Assembly (NCBI GenBank): GCA_025331445.1
Contig: JAIWNE010000004.1
Span: 434,001-498,000, forward strand
Length of the DNA stretch: 64,000 nucleotides
Origin: Blakeslea trispora
Taxonomy: Eukaryota; Mucoromycota; Mucoromycetes; Mucorales; Choanephoraceae
Direction: 5' to 3'
In this document: positions 46,604 through 57,689 of the stretch, in pieces
Layout: each line of letters starts with the position of its first letter
Position numbering within the stretch: position 1 is the stretch's first letter
Translations under genes and position numbers: made by a program
Notes under the pieces: model-generated
Databases searched by the model: none
Told to the model about the DNA's origin: nothing
The model's input: the letters and a program-made list of their open reading frames with translations, nothing else

Positions 46604-47128
46604 ATGACCAACATGATCTTTTTTTCATTAACACCAGAAGAAGTTCAATTGCCCTTGAATGAAGAAGAAGAACAAGAGCCTTACCCTTGGCTTGATGATT
46701 CAGAGTGTCAAGAAAATTTGGCACATATTTTATCCCTCACACCTGAAGAATCCATCATTGATAAAGACAACCATATTCTTTCCTTTTGTCAGCTCTTCTT
46801 TAAAGAATTGGGATACCTCACAGAAGAGCCAGAACCCATCGATCCTAGTCGGGACTATGAACAAGAAGCCAGAGATTTATCGACTCAAAGAGATAGAAAA
46901 CTTCGCCAAAAACATGTCGATCTCTCTCCTACACCTTCTTTAGAATCTCATTCCCGATCAGGTCTTTCCTCCTCTTCTTCTTCAATACATCACGAACATC
47001 ATTTGGATGTAAGGTCACCCTATCATTTGGGTGTCTATCATGCAAATGACCATACATTACCTCATCATTATGGACATTTAGATCACAAGCATTACACTCC
47101 TCTACATCGACAAAGTCGAATTCACTAA
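46604..47128 (+). CDS. Orphan acidic and histidine-rich protein
   Basis: Single exon, 174 residues, no family recognised. The N-terminal half is acidic (LPLNEEEEQEPYPWLDD) with a repeated word SLTPEE at two places (residues about 8-13 and 44-49) and a hydrophobic helix-like stretch ILSFCQLFFKELGYL. The centre is Arg/Ser-rich. The last 45 residues contain more than a dozen His in pairs and triplets (HHEHH, PHHYGH, DHKHY), a composition able to bind metal ions. Promoter elements (TATA, inverted CCAAT) are in place. A second ATG lies three codons further on. It is probably a real lineage-specific gene; function unknown. Confidence 0.6.
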   Translation: MTNMIFFSLTPEEVQLPLNEEEEQEPYPWLDDSECQENLAHILSLTPEESIIDKDNHILSFCQLFFKELGYLTEEPEPIDPSRDYEQEARDLSTQRDRKLRQKHVDLSPTPSLESHSRSGLSSSSSSIHHEHHLDVRSPYHLGVYHANDHTLPHHYGHLDHKHYTPLHRQSRIH

Positions 47129-47773
47129 AACAAGGAAACAAAAAAAGGACCTTGTTTTCATCTGTAACATAAACCTCTTTCTATGGCCCTTTACTATACC
47201 CTCTACCTACATGTTCTCTTTTCTCCTTTTTCGTTTCTCTCTCGTTAATTACTTCCCACCCTTTTTTTAAACTTGTACTTAACAGGAAAATAATAATGCT
47301 TAATTATAACAATATCGGGTCTTTTTTTTTTTTCAATTGTATTGAGTGGCATACAATGCTTGTGTTTCGACAAATCAAATTCGCTTTATTCCAAAGTATC
47401 AAGGTTTACCTTTTTAAGAATTAATGTTTGTTTTTAGTTAGTCAAAGTTTGTGTCAGCTTGATTTTCCTAGTTACTTTGTTAAAGCGGATTTTTGTTAAA
47501 AACAAACTATAAAAGAAAATAACTCATTTTAGTATGAATGCTCTACCTAACAGCCAACTTGTTTTTATAATAGAAAAAAAAAAGCCTATTTTGAGAAGAG
47601 AGGAAATACATCTGGCGTATTTTCCCTTTCTAGAATGAGTAAATACATATTTTGACATTCAAATAACTTTGACTGATCAAGGATTCATGAAAAGAGACTT
47701 TATAATAGGCACGTTGGATTTTCAAAATGAAGGAAACAATTTGCACACTTTATAAGAAAAAAAAACGATTTCT
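47129..47773. other. Convergent intergenic region
   Basis: 645 bp between the ends of the His-rich ORF (+) and the HutD-aspartoacylase gene (-). AT-rich with T-runs; nothing coding seen. Confidence 0.5.
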
Positions 47774-50487
47774 TTAATAGTTTTCTTTTGCTGCCTTAGC
47801 CAATACTTCATCAGTTCGCTTTATAATACCCATATGAACAATACGATCGCCTGCCATAGCAACAGGATTTGAACTACGGCCAATGACCTAAATAAAGTTT
47901 TAACAGATGCATTCTGTTCCCAATTCAAACAACTTACCACGCCTGTACATGGTGCAAAGTACTCTTCTGCTATATTACCAAACATGTTCTTTATACGTGC
48001 AATGATATCACCTTTCCTAATCAATGTATTGACGTTGGGATACACTTCTAAAATACCACCTGTTTTTGTATAAATCTAGAAAACAATTGTTAAATAAATA
48101 TCGAGATTTTTTCTAAGTGAGCTTACCCAAAATCCTCTTGAACATAATACAGTATGAGAAGGTCCAGCAAGTTCTTTAGACGATAAAGATAAAGTGATAG
48201 GCTCAGATGCATTAATATGTTGAAGGGAATACATTCCAAAATGATCCATAATACGCATGATTCCCATAAATGACCACTAGGCAAAGTGTCAACAAATTCA
48301 TAGTTTTTATTTTATTTTTGTTACATACCTGAATATAAATGTCTTGAAAAGTTTGTGGATTACCTATTTCTACTGTAATAGCTTTGATACCGCGCGCTGC
48401 TGCTGCTGATCTTAATGTGCCTACGATATAGACAGCTTTAGAACTATACGTGTATATTCCTCTAAAAGGGCATACCATCTTGTCCAGAATTATGTAGTAA
48501 AATTTGAGGTTGTTGTAATTTTGCCATACTAGCACCTACAGGGTCATTCTTGTTTTTTCTTTTAAAAAAAAAGAAAGGTATGCATTGGAAGTAGAACTTA
48601 CCATATCGGCTCTTACATAATAAGAATTGACTCGACCAAAACTAGCTGTATGCAAATCAACCATGTAATTGAATTGAGATATGATCTTGGTCATCAAGTG
48701 ATAACAAAAGACCTGAGAGGCATAACCATCTTCTTTACCGGGGAATTGTCGATTAAGATCGCGTCCATCAGCAAACTCTCTTTGAAATTTGAGATAACCC
48801 CAGACATTCACACATGGTACTGCAACAATTGTGCCTTTTAATTTGCTAATATCGATTTGAGATATGACTCTAAAGTACATGTCAGTCTCTTTTCAATTGT
48901 CATGTTTTTAAAATCTGCTTACCGATGAATACAAGGAACACCGTTTAATTCATTACCATGAACTGCAGCAGTAATACCAAGTACAGGACTAAACAAATAG
49001 AAAAAAAAAACAGATGAACCAAAATACATACATGGTTTTTTAAAGAAGAAAAACTTACCCATCTTGTGAACCACGACAGACAATGACAGGTAATTTTAAC
49101 CATTCACTTAAACCTTGAGTCATCATCTTGATCCAAGCTGTACTGATGGCTGATAGAGGAAAGTCTTCTACTTCCAGTTTATCACGAATGACAGGTGGTG
49201 GCATCTGTGTATCACTATGGATCAACGCAAATGGTGGCGGCTCATAGATAGCGTTAGGGTCAAAAAGTTCTAGATTCAGACTATCTCTTCTTTTCGTCGA
49301 TCGTCCTGGTGTCTCATGTGAGGCCTGTCTATCTAACTGGCTGAGTTTATCTGGCAAATCTGGCGGCATGGTATTGGCTGCTGTAGGTGCAATAATCTTG
49401 TTTTGGTCACGCTCCATAGGCACCAACAGACTGGGTCGACGAAGCGAGGGACGTCTTTGACTAGGTACGATACCTTCATCCTTTTCATGGTTCTCTTTTG
49501 GTGTTTCTCTTTGAACTGATTTTTCAGATGTGGACTGCTTTGGCAAGACACCACCAAATGTTTTTCCTTCCTCTACTTGAATCAAAATGATACTTGCCTC
49601 TGTACGATAGTCTATCAGTTTCCTTTTCTTTTCTCGATCTTCCCCCTCCTTTTTTTTACCTGCTGTATGACCATCCTGTTGACCATGTTGATGAATTGCA
49701 TTCAACAAGATACTAGTGGGACTTGCATCTTCATCTCGTTCAATATACAATGTCTGTCCACTGACAAGTTCAAAATTCTGACGATGGGCATGGTTTTCAT
49801 CCAGCTTCACACTGACGACGCCTTCAACCACATAGACCATAGCAAATGCACCAAACAACATGTTCTTACCAGAGTCAACATCGCCTTGTAGATCCGTTTC
49901 AAATGCACCAATTTTTTCAATTCGAATTTGAGCTTTACCCAATTTACGTCTCAACATGAACTGAAGGCAACGAACAGGTGCTCTTGATACTTTGCAAGTG
50001 GTTGTCCATTCACCTTGCCATGTATAAGGAAATAAAGGTTGTACTTTGGTTGTGGATTCAGTGCCCAAATGAGATAAAGACAATGTAGGCTGCTTGTGTT
50101 GTTTTCCAGGTAAGAGAATCGTTGTACTATAGAAAAGTCACTATTTCTTTTTCTCTAAACTAACATTCGCTTGTTTACCAATCGTATCCGGGAAAAACAG
50201 AGAAATTACAATCAGCTTGCATTAAATTTGTACTAAACCTCCAAAAGAAATCATCCTTGACAAAGTTCTTTTCTGCTGGATAAATAGCAATTTCATCTGT
50301 CATACCTAACCCATTTTTCCAAGATTGAGATTTATAGTCCTTTCTATAATAACAAACGATCAACACATGGGGCTTAACCAGATAGTATGGTTATTTACTC
50401 GGGTTCAAGCACAATGGCTTGGATGAGACTTGGATCAGGTGATTCGGACTGAAATAAGGATTGTTCTTTCGTGTTATGTTGATTCAT
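47774..50487 (-). CDS. HutD-domain / AspA-AstE (succinylglutamate desuccinylase/aspartoacylase) fusion protein
   Basis: Ten exons are read: 50487-50399, 50343-50179, 50126-49059, 48988-48923, 48869-48602, 48548-48476, 48420-48329, 48276-48127, 48075-47938 and 47887-47774 (740 residues). The N-terminal half fits HutD (PF05962, a bicupin): SWKNGLGMTDEIAIYP, DDFFWRFSTN and FSVFPGYD, with a later cupin part containing a Lys/Glu-rich insert. The C-terminal half is a zinc hydrolase of the AspA/AstE family: LPVIVCRGSQDGPVLGITAA across intron 3, zinc ligands His451 and Glu454 in HGNELNG and His536 in VDLHT, substrate Arg503 in DLNRQF, and catalytic Glu594 in TVEIGNP. One 1068 bp exon holds the end of HutD and the start of the hydrolase, so the fusion does not depend on a splice guess. 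An N-acyl amino-acid deacylase is inferred; the substrate is unknown. Confidence 0.85.
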
Positions 50488-50581
50488 CCCTTTTATTATA
50501 AAAAAAAAAAGAAAAAGAAAGAGAGAAAAAGAAGGAGAAAATAAAACGGCTCAAATTATGATATATATAAACAATAATGTT

Positions 50582-52050
50582 TCATTCTGACGTGGTTGTC
50601 ATTGTTCCACCCAATGGAACTACAGTAAATTCATTCGGATCAAGTCCACGTTTATCCAAGGCAGCCTTCAACCTTTGAGGAGGTTCTTCTACAGGTTCAT
50701 CTGTCAATACAAAAGTACCCCAATGAATACCCATCTAAAAGAAGAAAAAAATAAGTTTTTCTCTATATACACATATTGACACTACTGACTGATTTTTTGC
50801 TTTTAATATCTCTATGAAGATCCACAGCATCTTCAGGAGAACAATGAAAATTGGACATAAACCATCTAGGCGAATAAGCGCCAATGGGAATCAATGCAAG
50901 GTCAAAGGGACCCATTTTATCACCAATTTCTTTAAATATAAAAAATTGTAAACAAACAATCATGATAACGATAAAATAGAAATACCTTTAAAAGCAGGAC
51001 AATGTGAAAGTGTATCTAAATAGGCATATTCTTTTTCTTCTTCTGCTGTGGCAGTATGAGGAACAGAACGATATCCTGTATCTCTATCTTTCTTTCTTAA
51101 TCACTTCTTCTCTTTTTTGGGCAATAGAATAAGGGGAACTTACCCTGCAAAGAACACTTTGCCATCAGATCCTTCTACACACCAAGAAGACCAAAGGGCC
51201 ACATCTTTATCAAACAGTCCTCTTCCTGATTGATGTTGACTGGGTGTACAAGTAAACTTGAGTTCATCCTGTTCTTTCTTGAGGACAACACTGTCCCACC
51301 AATCCATCTCGACCACACGTTCATTTCCTGATGCATCCAGTCGACTTGTTAAACTCAACAGTTTCTTATTTCCTATAGGCACGCAGAATTTACAATCAGG
51401 ATTCAACTGATCTAATTGGCGAATGGTATTTTGATCCATATGGTCATAACTAAAGAAGATATCAGCCAATGCCTCTCTACTTGAGAAATCCCCTATTTAC
51501 TGGTTATGAGAAATGACCACAATATCGATAGGAGGCAATTGGTCCATGGAACAAGGTGTCTCTGTGTATCGTTTAGGACCCAGGAATTGAACAGGAGCAC
51601 ATCTATCATGACATTAGTTCAATAACTCATGCCTTCCTTTTTCTTGAATACCTCTGAGAAAAGATAGGATCAAACAAGACAGTAAAGCCTTTCAACTGTA
51701 CCAACACACATGCACTAATTTCTTTTATAAGCGATTCCTCATTCTTCATTTAAGCACACTTACTGACCCAGCCAAGTAGCTGCAATTTGATTATCTTTTT
51801 GAAGCGTGTTCCATTGAATATCTAATTTTTCTGGTAAATCCGTTGGACGAATTTTGTTTTCGGTACCACTCAAGTCCATGGACCAGATCGTCTTGGCTAC
51901 TGTGTTTATGCCAAAGGGAACAAAAGAAGACCAAGGGTTTTGAAAGCGGTTACCATTGTGATGAGGTCGTTTGCCTTCAGCATAAATTTTGGGTGTTAAT
52001 GAAACAAACTTGGAACAGGATGCCAAAGTGCTCATAGAACGACGCATCAT
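50582..52050 (-). CDS. NAPE-PLD-like metallo-beta-lactamase phospholipase D
   Basis: Hydrolyses N-acyl-phosphatidylethanolamine to N-acylethanolamine and phosphatidic acid in relatives. Seven exons are read: 52050-51764, 51714-51652, 51602-51501, 51449-51144, 51083-50986, 50929-50790 and 50734-50582 (382 residues; human enzyme 393). Motifs: [15 protein letters not shown] across intron 1, [17 protein letters not shown], the zinc motif SHNHYDHMD (His149, His151, Asp153, His154) restored exactly across intron 3, [23 protein letters not shown], and [17 protein letters not shown]. It lies 94 bp upstream of the HutD-AspA gene on the same strand and shares a 394 bp divergent promoter with ADI1. Metallo-fold orthology is firm; lipid substrate is inferred. 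Confidence 0.92.
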
Positions 52051-52444
52051 TTCTTAACGAAATAAAAAAGAAAAAGAAAGGGATTCACTTCAAATGAATA
52101 GGTGGAAAAGTTGCGCAAAAATTAAAAAGATCTTCCGAAGTTTATCCGTCCACCAGGGCCTGTCTCGTATCCATAGTGATAAATTAGTGAAGAAAAAAAA
52201 GAAAGGAACACTGATACATGATCATCTTTTGTAGTCTTTTGTATGAATGCTAGCAATCCAGGTTCGGGCAGACTTGTACCAAGAACTTTTCTTTTTTTAT
52301 TTTATAAATCAGTTATGGCGCACCATCAATGTCCTGAAAAATGATACAATTTCTTAAAGAAAATAGCAATACTAAAAAAATAAAAAAATAAAAAAATAGC
52401 TCCTAGTGTCTTTTATTTTTTTTCCCTTTTCCTTTATAAAAATA
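52051..52444. promoter_or_regulatory. Divergent promoter of NAPE-PLD-like gene and ADI1
   Basis: 394 bp between start codons. It contains three tandem copies of an eight-base TAAAAAAA-like unit at about 52373-52398 and a T-rich leader before ADI1. No factor site recognised. Confidence 0.5.
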
Positions 52445-53196
52445 ATGAAAGCTTATATTTACGATACGCAAGACCCTGCTGATCAACGTGCACCTCATGA
52501 CTTGGGTATTGAAAAGTCATTGGAAGATCTCGAGAAAGTAGGCGTCAAGTACTGGAAGATTGATGGTGAACATCCTCTTGAACAGATTGATGCCATTTCA
52601 AAAGAAAGAAACTACAAGAACAGAGATACAGTAAGTTGTCTTTTTTTTTCTCTTTACTCTTCTTGTCTAACTTGAAGAAACAGGTGATTGTTTCTCCTGA
52701 TGCTATGGGTGATATTTATGAAGAAAAAGTCAAGTCTTTCTTTGCAGAGTAAGCGTATTGTTTCTAGAGAAAATAAACCGGGAAACTGATGAAATCTAGA
52801 CATTTACATGAAGATGAAGAAATTCGTTATATTTTGGATGGATCTGGTTATTTCGATGTACGTGATCAACAAGATGTTTGGATTCGTATCTTTATGGAGA
52901 AGGGAGATATGATTATTTTGGTAAGGTCATTATATAGAAGCATTTTCTCTCTTTTATTGATATTTCTCGATATAAGCCTGCTGGTATCTACCATCGATTT
53001 ACAACAGATGAAAACAACTATATCAAGGCCATGCGTCTATTTAAAGAAGATCCTGTTTGGACTCCATTAAATCGTAAGTGAATGAGACTGTATAGAATGA
53101 ATATATGTTCATCTATTTCTTTTTATAGGCCCTGTTCAATCAGATAATCAATTCCGTCTTGATTATGTCAAGTCATTTGATATCACTACTGCTTAA
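52445..53196 (+). CDS. ADI1: Acireductone dioxygenase (methionine salvage)
   Basis: Converts acireductone to the 2-oxo acid precursor of methionine and formate when iron-bound. Five exons are read: 52445-52630, 52684-52748, 52800-52920, 52977-53073 and 53129-53196 (178 residues, the normal family length). The start [18 protein letters not shown] is typical of fungal ARD. The cupin metal ligands are His85, His87 and Glu91 in [11 protein letters not shown] and His130 in PAGIYHRF. The dinucleotide-like insert GEHPLEQID and the closing block [11 protein letters not shown] agree with the family. The stop lies 48 bp from the calmodulin stop on the opposite strand. Confidence 0.96.
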
Positions 53197-53244
53197 ATAA
53201 AAAACCTGTTTTTTTTTTCTTTATTATTTTATTCCTTTCTTTTC

Positions 53245-53988
53245 TTATTTAGACATCTAATGAAACACAAGTTAGTAAAGAGAAAATAAGGGGGGGAGAA
53301 AAGTCTTACCATCATCTTGACGAATTCTTGATAGTTGATTTGACCATCACCATCAACATCAGCTTCACGAATCATTTCATCAACTTCTTCTTCAGTCAAC
53401 TTTTCACCGAGCGAGGTCATCACGTGACGTAATTCAGCGGCAGAAATATAACCGTTACCATCCTTATCAAACACCTTGAAGGCTTCTTCGATTTCTTCTT
53501 GAGAGTCAACATCCTTCATCTTTCTATAAAGAACATATATAAACTCATCTCCTTTTTTTTCTTATTTTTTTTGTTTTACCTAGCTAACATGGACAAGAAT
53601 TCAGCAAAGTCAATATGACCATTACCGTCACTATCAACCTCATTGATCTATGTTCTATTAGAACGATATTGTTTCTTCTGCTTATTTTGCTTACCATATC
53701 TTGAAGCTCAGCTTCGGTAGGGTTCAAATTCAAAGAACGCATAACAGTACCGAGTTCCTTGGTGGTAATGGAACCATCGCCATCTTTGTCAAAGAGGCTA
53801 AAAAAAACAACAGTTTCAGTAAACACACATACGCACACGAATACACTTTATTTTACTTGAAAGCTTCACGGAATTCAGCAATTTGTTCTTCAGTCAGTTG
53901 GTCAGCCTAATCATTTTATTTTATTTTACTCTACTTTTTAATAAATTCCTTTTCTCCTCAAAATAAAACCATCTTATAGGCTTACCAT
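53245..53988 (-). CDS. Calmodulin
   Basis: Calcium sensor that controls kinases, calcineurin and myosins. Six exons are read: 53988-53986 (ATG only), 53906-53857, 53797-53695, 53647-53580, 53523-53310 and 53256-53245, giving the canonical 149 residues. Four EF-hands are intact: [36 protein letters not shown] and [12 protein letters not shown], each with acidic residues at positions 1, 3, 5 and 12. The intron directly after the start codon is a known trait of calmodulin genes in many eukaryotes. The last coding exon is only 12 nt (Met-Ser-Lys-stop). One small departure from the consensus is Asn in [12 protein letters not shown] where Ser is common. Confidence 0.97.
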
Positions 53989-54357
53989 TTTTTTTTTAGT
54001 ATTAAGAAAGAAGAAGAAAAAAAAGAGAGAGAAAGAGAATTTTCAACTTTATTAGCACCCCCTACGCGTGACTTGAGGCAGCGATCTTTTAAGGAAGTGT
54101 GTACCACATCCTTTCATCAGTGTTGCCACCGGACTTTATACGGAATAAAGAAAGACAGAGAATAATGGATATATAAGCACACTCATTTTCCTTCATTTTC
54201 TCGCAAAAATACACACATAATAACCATAGCAACAGCATAGCAACAGATGAGTATTTTGTTACCTAAGCAACAGAAAGTATATTGATTCATTTATTTATTT
54301 TTTCTCAGCCCAAAATAGAACTTTCTTTTAATAACACAGAAAAAATTAAGGTACGTT
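53989..54357. promoter_or_regulatory. Calmodulin promoter and BRN1 3' end
   Basis: 369 bp. It includes an A/G-rich leader before calmodulin, ATAACCATAGCAACAGCATAGCAAC-like repeats of the word CATAGCAACA near 54224-54247, and T-runs at the BRN1 end. No gene. Confidence 0.5.
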
Positions 54358-57020
54358 TTATTGATTTTGAATGATAGTCACTTCACTTAAAATAGCTTCA
54401 TCTTTCATCCATGCTTGATCACCCAACACAAAATCATCTTCATCATCCATCATCGGACCACGAATCGAAAGGTCCTTTTCATTGGCTAGATGAAGTAAAC
54501 AGATGAAGCAGAAGGGAACTGAAATATCTCGCATGGCTTTAGGTGGATACAGTTTCTTGAGATGATGAACAATATCTGAAAACTTGTGTTCACCTTCTAC
54601 CTTTTCCTCTTCTTGATTCACTGTCAGCACCTTCCAGAGATTATCCTTGAGTTTCTTGATATCCACACGTTTAGCTGTTCTGGCATAGTTGACATAGAGT
54701 GGTTTTGTCTTTTTCAACGTATGATGGGTAATCAATTCATCACCATACAGCACAGAGACTTCGGGGTCATCATAATTATCATGATAAAAGGAAGTGTCTT
54801 CGAATGCTGTCAACATGGCTTTCATAGAACGAGTTAGTCTTTTTTTTTAAGAATCGAAATGACAATACAACTTACTTTGATCGAGTTGAATGTCATCCTC
54901 AGGCATACCACTATCAAAGTCTTGAGTATAGTCTTGTGTCTGTTCTGCCCAGAATTCAATATCAGCAGGTGCAATACCCTCCTTTGTCTTTTCTTCATCC
55001 TCTTCTGGTTCTTTGTGAGTAGAAGGAGTGGCATCCAATCGTTTGTGTCTTGTCTTTTTCTATCATGTTTTTTTCTTCTTAATTCTCTATTGGGATTCAG
55101 TTTATGTTGTACTTACAGGCATAGCAGGTTTGAGTGAATATTGTAATAATAATTTGGATGAGAATTGGATATCATTGGGCAAGAGATGTTCTGTCATTTT
55201 CATAATCATCTCTTTACCCATCAGCGGCTTTCGACTGCTCTTTTCAAACACATCTTCATCTTCCTCTTGCACTTCTTTAAAGGGCAACCAAAACACTTCA
55301 GTGGCTCTTGATTTCCTCCGGGTAGCATCTAAAAAATTCATGAGTCGATGTTTTTCTTATTTGATGACACTTTACTTGGTTCTTGATGTTCTGCTGTCGA
55401 TTTCTTCGTGGGTGGTCTTCTAAGCTTCCAATGTTCAGGTCCAGCCCAGTTCTTGACAAGTGTAGAATCGAAATAGTCAAACATGTTGTTTTCTCCATTC
55501 TTCATCAAGGCAGATAAAAAGTCATGCTCAAATAACTTGGGTTGGTTGTCTGAGGGTCGCACTTCTTCTTCTTCGTCTTCATCTTGTTGTACATGATTCT
55601 CAAAGGAGCCAGTCTCGTTAAAGGGATCCATGTCCTCACCAACACCAGTTGCACCAAAGTCGAAATCATCAATGTCATCGTCAAATTGAAAGGCATCATT
55701 TGCTTCGGGTATGGGTTGTTCATCATCACTGTCATGCTCTAAATCGGGAATAGTGAAATTGTCTGAAAAGAAGTCATATCCCTTTAAGAAAGGTACAATA
55801 TGAAATTCAGACAAGGCTTCCATTTTGGGTAATTTGGCTAGATACAAATTAGAGAACTCAATCATGTCGTTTTTATGGTTAGAGTATACTTACATTTGAG
55901 TCGAAATATTTCTATCTGTGTATCTTTTGTAGGTGGTTCATTCTCGGTCGCTTTAGCAGCTTCACTCTCTTCATCTTGTACCATATCAGTCGTGTCATTC
56001 TCTGTTGTCTTTTCTTCATCTTGTACCATATCAGTTGCTTCGTTCTCTATTACTTTTTCTTCATCTTGTACCATATCAGTAGTGTCGTTCTCTTTTTCAT
56101 CTTCTATCATATCGTTTGCTTCGTTCTCTTCTTCATCATCATCGTCTTCTTCGTCAGACTCGGCATCCATCATTTCTTCATCTTCTGCTTCCACAGCTGT
56201 TGGATGTTCAATCTGTTCAATCAAAGTATGCTCGCCATCCAATTCTTCTAATGCACATTCCACAGTAGCATCCGAAGCATCAAAGATAATCTTACACTGC
56301 TGATCGATGCCTAAATGATTTAACAAAAGACCTCTTGCACCACCTTCATCAAAATCAGCCGAGGTCTTTTTAAACAGAGGGTCCACTGTGAAATCCAAAT
56401 CAAACTTTTTAAGTGCAATCGAACTAAAATCCTTCAACAAAGTAGCTTCCGAGCGTTGTGTCTATGCATACTTTGTCAATGTTTCCATCACCTTTTCTCG
56501 AATAGACAGCATACCTTTCTGCGCACTCTTCGTTCACTGGTCGGTTTAGAGGTATCATCATCATCTAATCATAGGCGTCAATCTATCAATCACTGCTTTT
56601 CTTCTTTCTTTCTTACTTGAACTGTCAGCAAGACCACTCAAGAGTTTTCCTGTTTCAGTAGCAACTGAATCAACACGAGAAGTATAGATCTTGACACATC
56701 CATCAAGTGTACATGAAGCCTTTTGAAAGTTGATGGAATCGCCTTCACGAATAAATGTCATTTCATGAAAATAATCAATAAGAGCAAATGTCCAAGTGTT
56801 GGTGGCATTCACTTTCTACAAGTAACATTAGCAAAGTTGTTTAAAATATACACAATGCACATACATTGTCTGTACACATCTTGATCCACTCTTCGAAGTT
56901 GGAATACATTTGTGCTGGTGTAAGTGCAGGCACAGTAGCTTGAACAGCTAAAGGCTCTCCAGTGACATTTGCATTAGCTGTGTTGGTTGAAAGTGGTCTT
57001 CTTGTACGAGTATTTTCCAT
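54358..57020 (-). CDS. BRN1: Condensin complex subunit 2, kleisin Brn1/CAP-H
   Basis: Kleisin that bridges Smc2-Smc4 heads and holds the HEAT subunits during mitotic chromosome compaction. Eight exons are read: 57020-56865, 56815-56617, 56564-56515, 56461-55894, 55837-55376, 55328-55117, 55059-54876 and 54818-54358 (763 residues, close to yeast Brn1). N-terminal helix region: MYSNFEEWIKMCTDN and TWTFALIDYFHEMTFI, then LDGCVKIYTSRVDSVATETG. A long acidic linker holds a 15-residue repeat. The C-terminal winged helix is unmistakable: YARTAKRVDIKKLKDNLW, FSDIVHHLKKLYP and DISVPFCFICLLHLANEK. The last acceptor was set at 54819, giving a 57 bp intron in phase; the nearer AG would make a 37 bp intron out of phase. 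Confidence 0.95.
55968..56110 (-). repeat. 45-base tandem repeat in the BRN1 acidic linker
   Basis: Three copies of a unit encoding (T/A)TDMVQDEEK followed by about six acidic or polar residues, with a partial fourth copy (NDMIEDEK). The unit length of 45 bases keeps the frame. Confidence 0.85.
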
Positions 57021-57689
57021 GAGTTAGTTATAAGAAAAAAGAAGAAAAAAGGGGATTCGCGCATCGGAGAATCAAGTAAAGAGGAAAAAAAAAACGCCAC
57101 TCTATTGGGAGGAACAAAGAAATAGCTTCAAGATTGTTTGGTCGTAAGCCAGGATATTAATTGTAATGAACAGAGTTAAAAAAGCGCATAAGGACTTATC
57201 TGCTGAAAAAGAACAAGTTGTATAGCATGATATGATACAATAGACATAAAGAAATTTTCAAGCAATCATTCAAAAAGCACCAAGACAATCATCAAAGAAT
57301 GACTTGCTTTCTTTGATGATGTTCATTTGAAGGTGGAAACAAGCTGTATGAATTGCTCCATTTTCTTGGCTTACTTTCTTATGTGCTTAATGAATAATAA
57401 CAGTCAGCTTTTCTGGAGGCAATTTCAAGTACTTTTTCTTTCCACTGCTAAACAAAGTGTGACTAAGAAATTAAAGAGGAGTTTGGCTGTCATAATAATA
57501 AAGCAGAGCTTAATTTGGCATAAAATAGTATGATCTCCTTCAGCTTGTTTATCTCTTAACGCCCTCTATTTTACTGGTTCTATTAGTTCTCGCATGTCTT
57601 TTGTTTACTGACGGAACGAGTGCAATAGAGATGGTAGCTTCCGATTGGGTGGCTGTTTTTAGAGCGTATTTGAAGTAAACAAAACTCAA

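Noticed and set aside
54819..54875. Earlier acceptor in the last BRN1 intron, after the A-run near 54838
   Set aside because: It would make a 37 bp intron in the wrong phase and bring in a stop codon.
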